Shown one piece after another: positions 10,927 through 22,878 of a stretch of DNA of 64,000 nt (the stretch's first letter is position 1; every line of letters starts with the position of its first letter). The stretch covers positions 248,001 to 312,000 of the forward strand of contig NOKP01000014.1 of assembly GCA_002682825.1 (NCBI GenBank), given 5' to 3'. The translations under genes and the position numbers were made by a program. This stretch comes from Neonectria sp. B-13. Its lineage: Eukaryota > Ascomycota > Sordariomycetes > Hypocreales > Nectriaceae. A model generated the notes under the pieces. That model worked only from the letters and a program-made list of their open reading frames with translations, did not search any database and was not told where the DNA came from.

Positions 10927-12607
10927 AGGTTGCACGGACGAGAGCCACATGAAACAATGCACCTTGTTAAGGGCACTTTTGGGGTTTACAGTGTTCTGTT
11001 GGCAGTGTTTCAAGGACTAAGCCTCATGTGTGATCAGCCATAAGTGTGAACCCCACAACCTCACAGTACATCCTGGTGACGTGCATACGATGGGGTTCTA
11101 AAAACTAGTGGAAACATTTCAGGGAGCATCAAGTGAGCGTGAGCGTCGACAACACGCCTTATCATTGCACGTCTTCCTCATTCGGCTAATGCACTTCGAA
11201 TCACCAATTTCACAGCCATGATCTCACTCGTCTACCTGAGGCGAGGCTCACAGTCACAATAGTAGTCTAAAGAAGGTCCCAGCGAATTCTTGTTAGTTGG
11301 CCATGTGTTCTGGATGGAAACGCGTGCCTTGAATGGCATTGTTCTGGTCGCGCCAATCTCCAATGTTCGGTTCAATATAACATAAGGTAAATAGGGATTG
11401 TGAGTGACGGCGAAAGATGGCCGGTTAGTGAACGAACTGGATTTGCTAGGTTGTAAGAAAAGAGCTTGTTGAAAGAACCGTTTACAAGCGTTGGACTAGT
11501 CTACTTCGTCAGCCGTTTTGGAGTGGGAATGCTGGCAAACTTGAGCGTGGGCCAGGCACCGTTCAGCTGTAACGCTCAAAGCTGACGTCAAGGACCGATG
11601 CACAGCTTGAATAATTGTGCATAGTCCAGTTCTCTGCATATTCAAATTTTCTGGGCCCGCTTGGCTTCTTTTCATCGATTAGATGAACGCATGGTGAACA
11701 TCTGAGCGACGATCGGACGGCTCCTATTGAGGCGATGAGACGCTGTAGCACCACTGTGCGGGGCTAGTCTGCAGCGCGACTGGATTATTCTGTCGCAATT
11801 AGTACCAAGGATGAGCAAACGCGATGTCCAGACAGCTTCCTACTCGGGCGATACCACCGACAGGGTTTACATTTAATGATAGAGCACGAAGGTCTGTTAA
11901 GAAGGGTTTGACTGGTTTTTCTTGGTCTTCTGAAGTGGCGATCGTGGTCTAAAATTCTACGATTGAGCCTATTGTGTAGAACTTGGCCGCTCTTGTTCTG
12001 TTGCACGCCGACTTTATGACGTTGAACGCCGGTTTGAACATCCAAATGTTCATCCCGTGGGCATAGACGAACAAGACCGAGTCGATACAAAAGGTCCCGA
12101 CGTGGCCGGTACAATTGCCTTGATCAACCCTGCCAAGTTCACAACCCTGCTCTCCCCCACCAAAAAGCATTGATTCCATCATCCATCGTTCCCTACATCG
12201 GCTCTAAGTGCGTTAACCTTACGAGCTTGTTTGCACCACCGTCATCCTTTCACGCAATTGCCCTTGCAGCATCCAAGAAAGCAACCCTGCAATCCATGGG
12301 TGGCGGATCGGACGCTGCAGTCAATCTGGAAGGTGAGTGAGAACTAAGATGCTGGGCAGTACTTTTGATCGGCGCAATGGCGAATTCCACTGATGCCTTC
12401 ACGTCAGAATTATCGCCATATCCTCAGTCCTCACACGGAAATGCCAAGCTCCTGTGTACCGACATTGTGTCTATCACGTGGTAGAGGCAACAGTATATGA
12501 AGCTGTAGCTGCTCGCACCCAGACCAAATGATGCATCGATCAATCCTCACTGGATACGTCTTCCACCTTTGCTCATTCCTGTATCTTACAGGATTCCTTT
12601 TGCAGCA
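10927..12607. other. 1.7-kb intergenic region
   Basis: No gene is supported. Short frames exist on both strands but have no domain and no plausible splicing partner. The last part contains the promoter of the carboxypeptidase. Confidence 0.5.
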
Positions 12608-14022
12608 ATGAGATTCACCCTTTCGACCTCGCTCTTGGTCCCGCTGGCCCTGAGCGCCGCAGCGGCTCCAAGCCTCAACGCCAAGTCCTACGATGGATAC
12701 AAAGTATTCCGCGTGAGGACACATGGAGACGAGTCTTCTATTGAAGAAAGGCTCTCCACGCTGTCATACGAGGAATGGGCACATGAATCCCAGTTCATTG
12801 ACATCGTTCTCGCGCCCAACCAGCTCAATGCATTCGAGGCGCTCGGGCTCGACTCTCATGTCATGCATGAGGATCTGGGAGACTCAATCTCCACAGAGTC
12901 GTCTGCCACGCGAAAGTGGAAGCGCCAGGCAGATGACCTCGCGTGGTATGATTCGTACCACAAGTACGAGGATCATCTCCAGTATTTCGAAGACCTGCAC
13001 GAGCTGTTCCCGAATAATTCGGAGATCATCTCCTCCGGAAAGTCCTATGAGAACAGGACCATTACTGGATTGCATCTCTGGGGAGGAGATGGGCCTGGAA
13101 AGCCGGCCGTGCTGTACCATGGAACGGTGCACGCCAGAGAATGGATTAGCACATTGGTACGTGGAGACGAGCCCGATTGATGATCCGTGAACACTTCGCA
13201 AACTAACATGTTCCAGACGGTTGAATACATCGCCCTGCAGCTGATTCAAGGTTACAAAGACGAGGACAAGCTTGTTCAGTCGTTCTTGGATTCGTACGAT
13301 TTCTACATCATTCCGATCGTCAACCCTGACGGTGAGTAAAAATACAAACACGGCTGTTCTTTTAATGCACAACCTCTGACCGCCGCGAAGGCTTCCTCTA
13401 CACCCAAACGAACGATCGGCTCTGGCGCAAAAACCGCCAGCCTCCTCCTTCAGGGTCCTGCATCGGACGAGACATCAACCGCAACTGGGAGTTTGGCTGG
13501 AACGCCAACGCCCTCGGCGCGTCGACCAACCCATGTTCGCAGACGTACAAGGGCGAGAAGGCCTCGGACAGCCCCGAGAACCGGGGCTTGGACAAGCTGG
13601 TGCGCAAGCTGCGCGACGGCGCCGGCATCAAGCTCTTCATCGACTGGCACAGCTACGGGCAGTACATCCTGTCGCCGTACGGCTACAACGAGACCCTCTA
13701 CGCGCCGGAGCTGGGCAAATGGACCAAGGCAGCGTCGCTCATCAGCGAGACGATCCGCGACAGTTCGGACGCGCGCACGACCTTCACATTTGGGCCCAGC
13801 GGCGCGACGCTGTACACGACGACGGGCGCGGCACCGGACCATGTGTACAGCGTGGGCGGCGCCGACTTTTCGTACACGATTGAGCTGAGGGACACGGGCG
13901 ACTTTGGCTTTGTTCTGCCGCCGGCGCAGATCAAGCCGACGGCTGAGGAACAGTGGGAGGGACAAAAGGTTCTGCTGGGGCTGTTGGACGAGGTGTTTTT
14001 TGATGGACGGGGGCCGGCCTAA
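12608..14022 (+). CDS. secreted M14A metallocarboxypeptidase
   Basis: Zinc carboxypeptidase made as a zymogen. Three exons: 12608-13156, 13217-13331 and 13391-14022. A signal peptide (MRFTLSTSLLVPLALS) is followed by a pro-region of about 85 residues that ends near the dibasic KR at residues 105-106. In the catalytic domain HAREW (His175, Glu178) and DWHSYGQ give the zinc ligands. GRDINRNW supplies the substrate-binding Asn-Arg, and TIELRDTG carries the catalytic Glu. The residue aligned with position 255 of bovine CPA appears to be Ala (GGADFS), which suggests A-type rather than B-type specificity; this is inference. It probably serves extracellular protein digestion. The ATG at 12608 is the first in frame before the signal peptide. 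Confidence 0.9.
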
Positions 14023-15226
14023 GTACGAGCATCAGGAGTAAGCGAAACATGATGTAGAAAGCAGTCGACGTGATGACAAACGATGAACAAATGAGCCACC
14101 TTACCAGAAGGGTGTTTTAGATACGAAAATCATCAATTGACTTTGTCGCTTGCCTGTTTACCACGTGTTCGTCCCGTGTCCGTCCCGTGTCCTGCCTACA
14201 CGTACCGTACTTTTTGAAGCTATCCGCAGATCTTCACGGGTCACCGCGCCGGATTGAGCATTAGATCACCAACCCAGCTGACAAAGTCGGCAATTCCAAT
14301 TACCTTTGCAGCATCGCAAGCTCTTGTTCATCCGAGTCGGAGCAATTGATGCCCCGATCACATGAGGAAATCCGGTCGTATTGCGATTATCTGCACTCTG
14401 TGCTGTCCCAGGCGTCATTTAGAGTAATACGCGAGGGAGGCTGTGTAAAACGTTGTGGAAGCTACCTCGCCTAATCGGTATAGCAACAACCTCTGGCAAA
14501 ACTTTACTGAGCCCGCTAGTCCCCTTGAGTCTTTCCACCTCGGATCGCTCACCTGCCGCTGCATTGCGAAGGGGAGGCTCGCACGGAGGCCTCACGGGGC
14601 TGGATGTTTGGGCCAAGCGTTTGATAGTCGAAGCCTCGGCGCCTAGGAGGTGCTGTATGTAGCATCGGACCTCGACCAGGCCTACTACTCAATGCTTTCC
14701 GTGCAGGAGTACCTCCTACCGAAAAGTGCGGCGCCTACGCTGGCTGCTCGCTATCTTTAGCCCGTTGGGCGCTGTTTCACACGCTGTCAACGCACCTATG
14801 CCCGGCTTTGAAGTGCCGCTGAAATTCGGAAGCTCGGCAAGCCTCGAAACGCCAACCGAATGGCATTGCCAGGGACCAACCGTGTTAGTGCTTTTGGGGG
14901 GGGGCGGCCGCCGTGGTCGCGGGGTAAACCAGGGTGCTGGGCTGTGTCAACAACGTTTGAGACGGAGTCGCCAAAAGGCATTTTGCAACACCCCTGTTTG
15001 GAATTTGAATGAGGCGGGTGCGCGGTTGGCATCTGGGAGCACGGCGGTGTGATGTGTGCTTCAGAGGCATTGAGTATAAGTAGGGCGTCTTGATCGTTAA
15101 ACAATATTAATCTGCTCAAACCAGCTCTCACACTTCATCTACAACTACAACTCCAACTCAACTACAACTACAACCGCAACTTCAACTACACCTCCCAAAC
15201 ATCCTCACCCCCCCCTTACAGCAAAG
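14023..15226. other. 1.2-kb intergenic region with a CAACTA-rich leader
   Basis: No gene is seen. It contains a run of nine or more G at about 14896. A gagtataagtag box at about 15072 lies upstream of the cupredoxin gene. A CAACTA/CAACTC-rich stretch at 15134-15190 is probably an unstructured 5' leader. Confidence 0.5.
15134..15190 (+). repeat. degenerate CAACTA repeat in the cupredoxin leader
   Basis: Six-base CAACTA/CAACTC/CAACCG units recur with little G. The tract lies between the likely TATA element (about 15072) and the start codon at 15227, so it is probably transcribed as an unstructured 5' untranslated leader. Confidence 0.5.
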
Positions 15227-15963
15227 ATGCAGCGCACCGCCCTCCTCACTCTGTCCGCCCTCACCTCGGTCCTCGCCCAGTACGGCGACAGCGGCTCCAA
15301 GACCACTGCCACAGTGGCAGCCGCCTCCTCTACATCAACCGTCGACGGCGTCCACGTTGTCAAGGTCGGCGATGGCGGTCTCACCTTCGACCCCGAGGAG
15401 CTCAAAGCGAGCGTCGGCGATGTCGTCGAGTTCCATTTCTACCCTCAGGCACACTCCGTCGCGCAGAGCAGCTTCGATGCGCCCTGCGAGCCCCTCAACA
15501 CCACCTCTTTCTTCAGCGGCCCGGTTGCCGTGTCAAGCGGAGTTAGCGACACTGTCTTCAGCGTGACGATCGAGGACGATAAGCCCATCTGGTACTACTG
15601 CGCGACGGCGAAGCATTGCCAGGGTGGAATGGTTGGTGTCATCAACGCGCCGTAAGTGCTGATTCTTCTCCCTAACTCTGCATGATACAACGGCGCTAAC
15701 ACTTGTTCAATAGTTCGAGTACTTCGAAAACCATCAAGAAGTACGCTGAAGCTGCTGCTGAGGCGGATGATAATGTTACCCCCAGCTCGACTGGTGGCGG
15801 CACCCTCGGCTCTGCTGCCACGGGCACCTCCAGCACCTCTGCGCCCAGCTCAACAGAGAGCTCTGACACTAATGCCGGCCTTGAGGCGAGGGGAGAGATT
15901 CGATGGGGACTGATGAGCATGGGTCTGGCTGTGGCAGGCTTTGTCGGAGCCATGATGGTCTAA
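15227..15963 (+). CDS. GPI-anchored plastocyanin-like cupredoxin
   Basis: Secreted blue-copper-fold protein of 224 aa in two exons, 15227-15651 and 15714-15963. A signal peptide (MQRTALLTLSALTSVLA) precedes a single cupredoxin domain. Copper ligands are visible: one His in QAHSVAQ, then C-x4-H-x4-M in YYCATAKHCQGGM. A Ser/Thr/Gly-rich region follows, then a hydrophobic tail (GLAVAGFVGAMMV) expected to direct GPI attachment. Such proteins are common surface proteins of plant-associated ascomycetes; their redox partner is unknown. The intron (gtaagt...aatag) removes a premature stop and restores frame. Confidence 0.85.
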
Positions 15964-16540
15964 GACGACTTTTCGTTATCGACTGATGTAATAGAAGGGG
16001 GGATTGCAAGGGAAACTGTATACCGGAGTCTATCTATACCAAGCGCAATAAAATGACCTATTCAAGCAATATTGCCCGATTGCGATGAATGGTGATGTGG
16101 ATTTCCTGACATGTCCTTGAGTAAAATGCATAATTACTCCCACGTTCAGTCCTAGTCACTGTAGTCAACAGCCTGAGATGGTGGTGCCGTTTGCGTGACA
16201 AGTATCTGTAAAAACGACGGTATATCAACGCGAAGATTAGTTGTTAAGAGAGTTGAGAGTGTCTAAGTTGCGGTACAGCCCCAACTACTGTGGCCACTAC
16301 TGAACTCTGCGGTGCTTTGCGGCTCCCAAAGAACAATGGAAAGGTTATGACGCTTCTTATCCGATGAACAGTCTGGAACACATCAAAACATAAGAGTTGA
16401 GCAATATATTACGTGGACAATCGAACAATCTGGGACGTTGAGTTGAACAGTGGACTTGTTCAATACATCACTTGAACCACTTCGATTATCCAGTTGAATA
16501 GCTGAGAAACGAGTTCGCTGAACTACCCATAGAGAAACAG

Positions 16541-16548
16541 TATAAATA
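16541..16548 (+). promoter_or_regulatory. TATA box upstream of the small CxxC gene
   Basis: The word tataaata lies 54 bp before the start of the 9-bp repeat and about 250 bp before the start codon at 16795. This placement puts the repeat inside the transcribed leader. Confidence 0.45.
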
Positions 16549-16594
16549 CTATTCGAAATTTCCCCCTTCCCAACCTATTCTCCTCCCCACCCAT

Positions 16595-16726
16595 AACACT
16601 CACAACACTCGCAATACTCACAATACTCACAACACTCACAACACTCACAACACTCACAACACTCACAACACTCACAACACTCACAACACTCACAACACTC
16701 ACAACACTCACAACACTCACAACACT
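16595..16726 (+). repeat. 9-bp tandem repeat (aacactcac), about 14 units
   Basis: Fourteen head-to-tail copies of a 9-bp unit plus a partial copy. Units 2-4 carry single changes (cgc, aat) and the rest are identical. The array ends 68 bp before the start codon of the following small gene. Read backwards it encodes an artificial Val-Val-Ser repeat, which I do not regard as a gene. Confidence 0.9.
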
Positions 16727-16794
16727 TCCCAATTCACCAACACAACCCAACCTACCAACCCAACTTCGACCAAACCAAGTCTTGACCTGACAAG

Positions 16795-17001
16795 ATGTGT
16801 CACACCATTGAGACTTACCGCCGCTGCGAGGACTGCAGCTTCATTGAGCGGCCTGGACGCAAGAACAGGGAGACCTGCTCTGCTGTCCGAAACCGCCAGA
16901 AGTGCCGGGGCCCAAGCTTCGAGGCCAAGTATGTGACCTACCTCTGTTTTGATTGCTACCAGGATCGCTGTGTCAACCGCGAGAACGACTATGTCTACTA
17001 A
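16795..17001 (+). CDS. small cysteine-rich CxxC protein
   Basis: A 68-aa single-exon protein with no signal peptide. Its cysteines fall in CEDC near residue 11, a lone Cys in ETCSAV, KC, and CFDC followed by DRCVNRE. Paired CxxC motifs suggest a small zinc-binding module. A TATA box and a long CA-rich leader stand upstream, which supports a real transcript. I recall similar short proteins that start MCHT and recur in Sordariomycete genomes, but I know no function for them. Confidence 0.6.
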   Translation: MCHTIETYRRCEDCSFIERPGRKNRETCSAVRNRQKCRGPSFEAKYVTYLCFDCYQDRCVNRENDYVY

Positions 17002-18152
17002 ATACTGACGAAGTGCTCGCGCTTTCGGGATACCAAGGCTGACCGATTAGATGAGCCAAAGGATGGATGAGATATGCTGAACGGATCGGAGGAATGGTGG
17101 ATCAACAGGACTGGAGGAATCACGGACTAGATAGGTAGATAGGTTGCCAATATAATCCAATTTGGCAAACTCTGGAGACCACTTGATTATGTGCGTGATA
17201 TACTTTTCTCATATTTCAGGACGATACTTTGAACCAGAGTTCAGGAATAATAATCCAGAACGACTCAGGTCTCGTAATGGCAACCTTGAAGGACCTTGGA
17301 TTAATCTCACATGAACGCGTTTAACCTTCTCAATGACGGTAGCTTGTATATGTTTCTGCTTGCGTAGAAACAATGATAATTCCCCTGATGGATGGAACTC
17401 CCTTACCCATGGTTAGGAGGGAGGGTGTCTGAGATGCTTTCAACTAGAAGAAGGGATACGATGAGCTTACTTCTCTTCTCAGAATAATGTGGAATTCTTC
17501 TCAACTTATCAGCGCTGTGTCACATTGGCGTTGCGATTTGTTGCCTTAGAGATCCTGAAATTGTGAGCTCAGGTTGTGTAGTCGCCTATTACTACCGGAG
17601 CATTCATAGCCTGATCTCACAGAGGGAAGCAACCAACGTTCTCGCCTAAGGTATCGCGTATCAATTGAGATTTGGGTGACATGTTTGTCGGATAGAAAGT
17701 CCGTGATGTTCATCTTTCAGAAAAGCCGACAAAACTAGGCAGAGATGAACGGAAGACATTGGGTCAACCAAGCGAGCCACCCGACATTCGAACAGCCTCC
17801 AAGCAGCTATCTGTGAACCATTCTCATGTCGAATAGAGTGTGTGCATTGAATTTGACTCTTGTTCGGTTTGTTTTGTATGTTAGTCTCTCTACAAGAGTA
17901 CAAACTCGGGAAGTCCTTTTTCTGCTTCTTGTTCAAGGTGGTCGATCAATGGATGGCATTTTAGGAAGCACGGAGATGGAAGAAGTGTTCCCGAAACTAT
18001 TCAGCTTCTGAATCTAACCGCAATCCGTGCACTACATTGCAGTAGTGTCAATAGTCCCATATGCTGTCGTCCTTTAGCAATGCCTTCGTGTCTATCACCC
18101 ATTCTCCAATCTTACCGCTGGAATCTCACAGCTTCCAAATTCGGCCTTTAGC
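17002..18152. other. 1.15-kb intergenic region
   Basis: No gene, RNA or repeat is recognised. The minus-strand frame at 17661-17936 has no domain or signal peptide. Confidence 0.5.
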
Positions 18153-18658
18153 ATGGTTCTCCCCAAAGCTGCCGTCGCTCTCGCAGCGCTGATCTTGATG
18201 GAAGTTCATGCAGGTTCTTGCAATCCAAGCCAATCCAATCTCGACCCATCATGACCAATCTCTCGACAACAGCGACCGAGATGGCATCCGACAGTATATC
18301 GAGTAGCACGACTTTGTTTACTAGCACGACTCTGACAACCACTACCACAACTGCCATCTCGACCACAAGCTCAAGCGTAGCCTGTTCGGCCGGAGCAATC
18401 TGCGGTGAATATCGTGTACCAAAACCGAGGGGCATCATCTCCTCAAAGTTGACCACAAGTCTAATGGACTGTTTGAGAAGCTGCGTCCAGGCTAGCAAAT
18501 GCGTATCGTTTAACTGCAGCGCTGGGGGTCCAGTGAAGCGGGATCCGCTCATCATGCCAGCTCAGGCCAGTTGCTCCCTATACTCCGAGTCTAGTTTTGA
18601 TAGCGGGGACGCTAGGTTGGCCTTCTATAAGATGGACTGCTTTAAATGTGTTGTCTGA
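18153..18658 (+). CDS. small secreted PAN/Apple-like protein
   Basis: Two exons, 18153-18213 and 18273-18658, joined in phase by a 59-bp intron with a weak GTTCTT donor, give 148 aa. Exon 1 encodes only a signal peptide (MVLPKAAVALAALILMEVHA). Exon 2 begins with a Ser/Thr-rich stretch. It then has a cysteine domain: SLMDCLRSCVQASKCVSFNC, then SCSLYS and MDCF. This is the CxxxC...CxxFxC...CxLY spacing of PAN/Apple-type binding modules. Without the splice the signal peptide frame stops after 33 codons, which makes the splice plausible but unproven. Confidence 0.55.
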
Positions 18659-19114
18659 GCTCTATTCTGGCTTCAACAAAGAGTGGACGAGTATTGGAAG
18701 GGTATATTCATGGTCCGTCGGCGACTTGAAACGTTTACAAGGAATCGGTGCTCGAAACATCTTGCTGTGCTTGATAGGAGAGTGTCTACCTATTAATTTG
18801 TACTTCAGGTCAAGACACACAAACCCGCAAGTCATTTGATGAGTTGTTGAGAACGGGCTGGCTTTCTACGTCACAAGGATGTTCAAATGACTACCTACAG
18901 AGCCTGATGACTTAACAAACTATTCTATAGACATGGACTCATCTCAATGAAGATAAAAGAACATGAACATAGTCAATCCAGGCTTCATCCTTATCGAAAA
19001 TTGAGCTAAAAGCACTGAGATCCGCCTTGGGGCTGATCTAGGACAATGTAGATGGTAGTAGACATGGCAAATAATTACAAAAATGAAGGAGACATCAAAG
19101 GTCAAAAAGGAAAA
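18659..19114. other. intergenic region before 5S copy 1
   Basis: No gene is seen. The end of this stretch (gtcaaaaaggaaaa at 19101-19114) is the T-rich terminator of the minus-strand 5S gene. Confidence 0.5.
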
Positions 19115-19233
19115 ACATACAACAGCGAGGATTCCCCGGTCGTCACCGACCCGAGTACTAGTTCGCCCCTCACCAGCTTGACTAAGGGAGAGCGGACGGG
19201 ATCCCGTATTTTCTAGTGGGTATGGTCGTATGT
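19115..19233 (-). rRNA. 5S ribosomal RNA, type A copy 1
   Basis: 119-nt RNA starting ACATACGACCATACCCAC and ending GTTGTATGT on the minus strand, as in dispersed Neurospora-type 5S genes. The ends pair (ACATACGAC with GTTGTATGT) to form helix I, and the internal control region is intact. T-rich runs follow the 3' end and serve as a Pol III terminator. Identical over its whole length to the copy at 59683-59801. Confidence 0.95.
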
Positions 19234-19665
19234 ATCAGGAGGTCGAGTAAAAGACATAATCAAATCCCGAATTCCGAAGAGCTACCCGCCTGTGTCTTGA
19301 GTTCTTCAAAGCGCTGTAGCAAACAATAGACTCGGTCGGGTATGCTAAACCGGGAGAGCTGACATAGGATTGATAAATACTTTCAACTTATCTTCGCCGT
19401 TGGACTCAGAGGTAGCTAACGTGTTCCGCTTAACTAAGAATGGCTCCCTTTCGTTAAAGTACAGTATATGAAACTCTCGCAGGCTCTCATTCTTCTTTAG
19501 ACGAATTCCCATTGTCAAAAGACTTCAGAGCAGGGTCTGGTAACGCTGCTCTCGTAGATATATACAGCTACACGGTTCGAATCTCTTATTTCTGAAGAAC
19601 AACATGCCATAAGAAACATTCTTAACTATCCCTATAATTAATGCTCTATGATAGAGTTCTAGCTA
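19234..19665. other. gap between 5S copy 1 and the C2H2 gene
   Basis: No gene is seen. A short inverted pair (gagcag...ctgctc) occurs near 19528-19551; it is too weak to call functional. Confidence 0.45.
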
Positions 19666-22363
19666 CTACTCAACACCGTCCTTAAGAGAATCATCCATTG
19701 TTGTAACGACAGCAGAACCAAGTATCTTGCCCCAGTCAGCATCACAATAGTCATAGTCAAGCATATCCAAATCGAGGAACTCTTCAAGCTGGGGAATTGC
19801 ATAACTAGCTCCCTCAGAATTCGTCGTCATCTCAACTGATGTCGGCGCTGTACGCGATGGGCCTGAAGACGAGTTGCTGTAGGTCAACCTCAGCGATGGC
19901 GGGAACTCATCCACGGGGCATGATAAGTTCTCTTCCTGAAAGCTTTTCTGGAACTCGGGCTCCATATCTCGCATTATGTTGACCATGAGGCTCGGTAGAG
20001 CGTCGAGGTGATCTTCGCAAGCAATCAACTCAAGTTTTCCCCGAATCCTGACCGGCACCTCTCGTGACAAGAATTCAGTGTACGCGCTCACAATGCGTTG
20101 CTCAGCGTGACGAAGTGTTGCTGTGTAGTCATCTTGATCTAGCCCGCCTGTTATTAGTTTGCCGACCGAACGGAGTTTGAGAGATCACATACAGGGACTT
20201 GGGATGCTTTCGTCGTCCGGAAACACGGTTCGATACATGACCGACCATTTATCCTCCTCTGTCAGTGTACTCATGGGCTTCTTCCTCGATCTCAGCTCCA
20301 TTTCTCGGTACTCGTCGATTCCGTCTTGATCTACACACGAGCTGACCTCACAGGGCGACGACTGCCTCACATGGCTTGCAAGCGCGGATGCGGTTTCCAG
20401 GTCCTTAAGGCAGCGCTTACACTGGTGCCTTGGGAGCCTGTGCCGTTGGTACAGATGTTCTCTGCGGGCGGTCACTTGGTTAGTGTTTTGTGTTTCCTAC
20501 TCATGAGTGCTCGAAATAGCCATTCAGCAATTGGACTCACTTAATCCGTCGCACACTCTCCCACCCAGGATGTGCGCATCGTTTCCACTTGTGGTGGCTA
20601 TACTTTTTTGGATTGCGCTTGAAAAAAGGGCATGCAAGTCGCCTACCCCCCGAGGAATCGGTTGGGCATCCGTGATCGCCTTCGTTGTCTTTGTCGTTCC
20701 CATCTCTAGATCTTTTTGAGTTATCGTCGTCGTCTCCGGCATCTTCGTCGTCCTTTCGAGACCTCTTTAGGTTGGGATTTCGATTCGTCTCATGATGACC
20801 AAAGTCGGCCCTCTCTTTATTAGCTTGAGATCCTCCGGAAACCACATTGTCTCCATGTCTACGGCACCCAATCGCGAGCCCTTCACGAAGCCAACGCTTG
20901 AACCACGTCATGGCCCCATCCACAACCAAACTCCTTTTCATATCTCTAGTGAAGGCTTCAAAATCCATGGCTCGAGTTCTGTAATCTGGAAGGTAGGCTG
21001 GGGTTTCAGACGAAGGGTTATCGCCAGTGCCGCCTCCCAGGTGGCCGAGATCGCAAAGGAGAAAACCAACTGTATCATCGTAGAAAAGCGCATTGCGTGC
21101 TCCTGCAAAGGGCTTTAGTAGATCATTGGAGTAAGACCAAGGAAGCTCATCAGTAGTTTCTTGTTGTTGCCGAGCTTTTGTGTCGACCATAGACTCCAGA
21201 TTGTTCGAACGTGTGATCGTAGGAGCGTCCAATGTGTTGGCATGAGGTTGGAAACTAGAATAGCCGCTATCGGAAAACACAGATACGGCCTTCGGACAGC
21301 ACAGGAGCCACATCTGCTGACTGTCGTTGTCTGGAGCTCTGCAGATGATATTGACCCCAGGGCTTGCTGCCCATTGGATAAATTCATCATCACCAGGGCC
21401 TCCAAACCATGCCTCTGGTCGTGCCGGGGCCAACGTCGTTCCTTGTTCGAGATGCTGGGCAACGTGATCCATTCTCTGGCTCCAGGCTGAGTGCCCATTG
21501 AAATCCTCATTGCACCCTATTATCGGACATCTCAGGTACGCCGGGAGTGAACAACGTTCTCGATACGCGGCGTCTTGGAAGTCGGCAATGATCTCAGGGT
21601 CCTGGAAGTCGGAAATGATCTCAGGGTCCGGGCTTTGTTTGTTTGGTCGCCCCACGTCATTTAATCTTGTAGATACGTGATCATGGGGGATGTGTTGATC
21701 GTACATGTGTTGTCTGAAACTGTGGATAGTGGTAAACACTGGGCCGTCGGTGGAGACTTCGCCAGAGGTAGAAGCTCCCGAAGATGCGGGACCTTCGCGT
21801 TGAAAGTTGGTGGTACTCGATTTCCCACCACAGTCGCCGTGGGTGCATAGCCAATACCCAGTCATTTGAAGATGAGACAGAGCATGTCGTTTCCATTCGT
21901 CTTTCCTCGTGAAGGCCGCCGCACAGCCGGCAAAGCTAAAGACACAAACAAAAGGACGGACATTTTCATCCCGTAAAGCAAGTGGTTTCGAATCCGTAAG
22001 ACCCCGTCTGGAACTGGATCCCACCTCAGCTTCTGGGCTGGGATTGGGGGTACTGAACCAGTTATCAAAGGTCCAATCTAGCTTATTCCAGGTCTCCAGG
22101 GCTTGCACAATGTTTTGTTTGGCTGTTTGCGGAGGTTGCAACGCCACGAGAGTTGCTGCAAAGGGGTCCGCGAATCTTTGAGAAAGATACCGATCAAGCG
22201 AATATTGAGAGGATCCATGTTTTGAAGAAGCTCGCTCCAATCGAAAGAGAGCCCAGCCAGTAAAGGGAGATGATGCAGGTGGCCTGGAAATATTCAAACC
22301 ACGCAATTCCTCGTCGTTGTCAGCTGCAGTATCCCCAAGGGGACCTGCCTTGGTTTCATCCAT
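19666..22363 (-). CDS. C2H2 zinc-finger protein
   Basis: A predicted nuclear protein of 857 aa in three exons: 20541-22363, 20193-20461 and 19666-20147. A C2H2-type finger lies near residues 141-168 (FVCVFSFAGC...RKDEWKRHALSH). A second cysteine/histidine region spans the first intron: CPFFKRNPKK, CAHPGWESVRRIK, then EHLYQRHRLP and CKRC. This is a common fungal arrangement in which the splice restores a conserved EHLxRRH motif. The middle is acidic and has a 9-residue internal duplication (DPEII-DFQ). The C-terminus is unstructured. This family often neighbours HET and NLR genes in Sordariomycetes; here the HET gene lies just downstream in map order, on the same strand. Targets are unknown. 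Confidence 0.8.
21575..21628 (-). repeat. 27-bp in-frame duplication inside the C2H2 gene
   Basis: Two adjacent 27-bp units, differing at about two positions, encode a repeated 9-residue block containing DPEII and DFQ. The length is a multiple of three, so the frame is kept. It looks like a recent replication-slippage event. Confidence 0.8.
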
Positions 22364-22878
22364 CGATGGTGAGCAGTCGGGAAGTTGTGCTGCGGTTCAA
22401 GGAGGAGGCGGGCCAGATGAATTAACCATGTAGAATACGTGTTTTTGTAACGGTGCTTTAATGTCCTAATAGAAAATTTCAGTTTCCTGCACGAGACAGC
22501 AGAACCGTCACGACGCGTTGTTCCGACACAGCAAAAACTCTTCTTAGGCTGGGCGCAGTTACGCTCATCCAATCCGGACGAGGCTGCGACGCCAGGGTGC
22601 AGGGATCATCTGGTTACACAAAACCCAACCACCTAATCTAAAGGTTGCTCTGTATCTTGCTTAAGGTCATGATAAAACGCTCTCAGATATTGTCATAGTG
22701 GTTTGCTTTGGAACGTGATCGACATTGGTGCAATGGTGGGTACGTCGTAGGCGTAGCCTGACCACATCTAGGAAGACCATAACTATTTAAACTTAACCGC
22801 CTTATATATGTCCGAGATCCAACACAGGTGAACAATTAGGTAACTATGTCGATTCCAGACTTGAATTCTCTTCCCAAT
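22364..22878. other. spacer between the C2H2 and HET genes
   Basis: About 515 bp holding the promoter of the C2H2 gene and the 3' end of the HET gene. Nothing else is seen. Confidence 0.5.

Larger units (their letters stand above)
15964..16794. other. intergenic region upstream of the small CxxC gene
   Basis: Holds the 3' end of the cupredoxin gene, the TATA element at 16541 and the 9-bp tandem repeat listed separately. No other gene is seen. Confidence 0.5.

Noticed and set aside
16523..16750. minus-strand frame encoding a Val-Val-Ser repeat protein
   Set aside because: It is simply the complement of the 9-bp tandem array and has no flanking coding signal.
19560..19600. GGTTCGAATC B-box-like word
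   Set aside because: No A box or cloverleaf can be built upstream of it.
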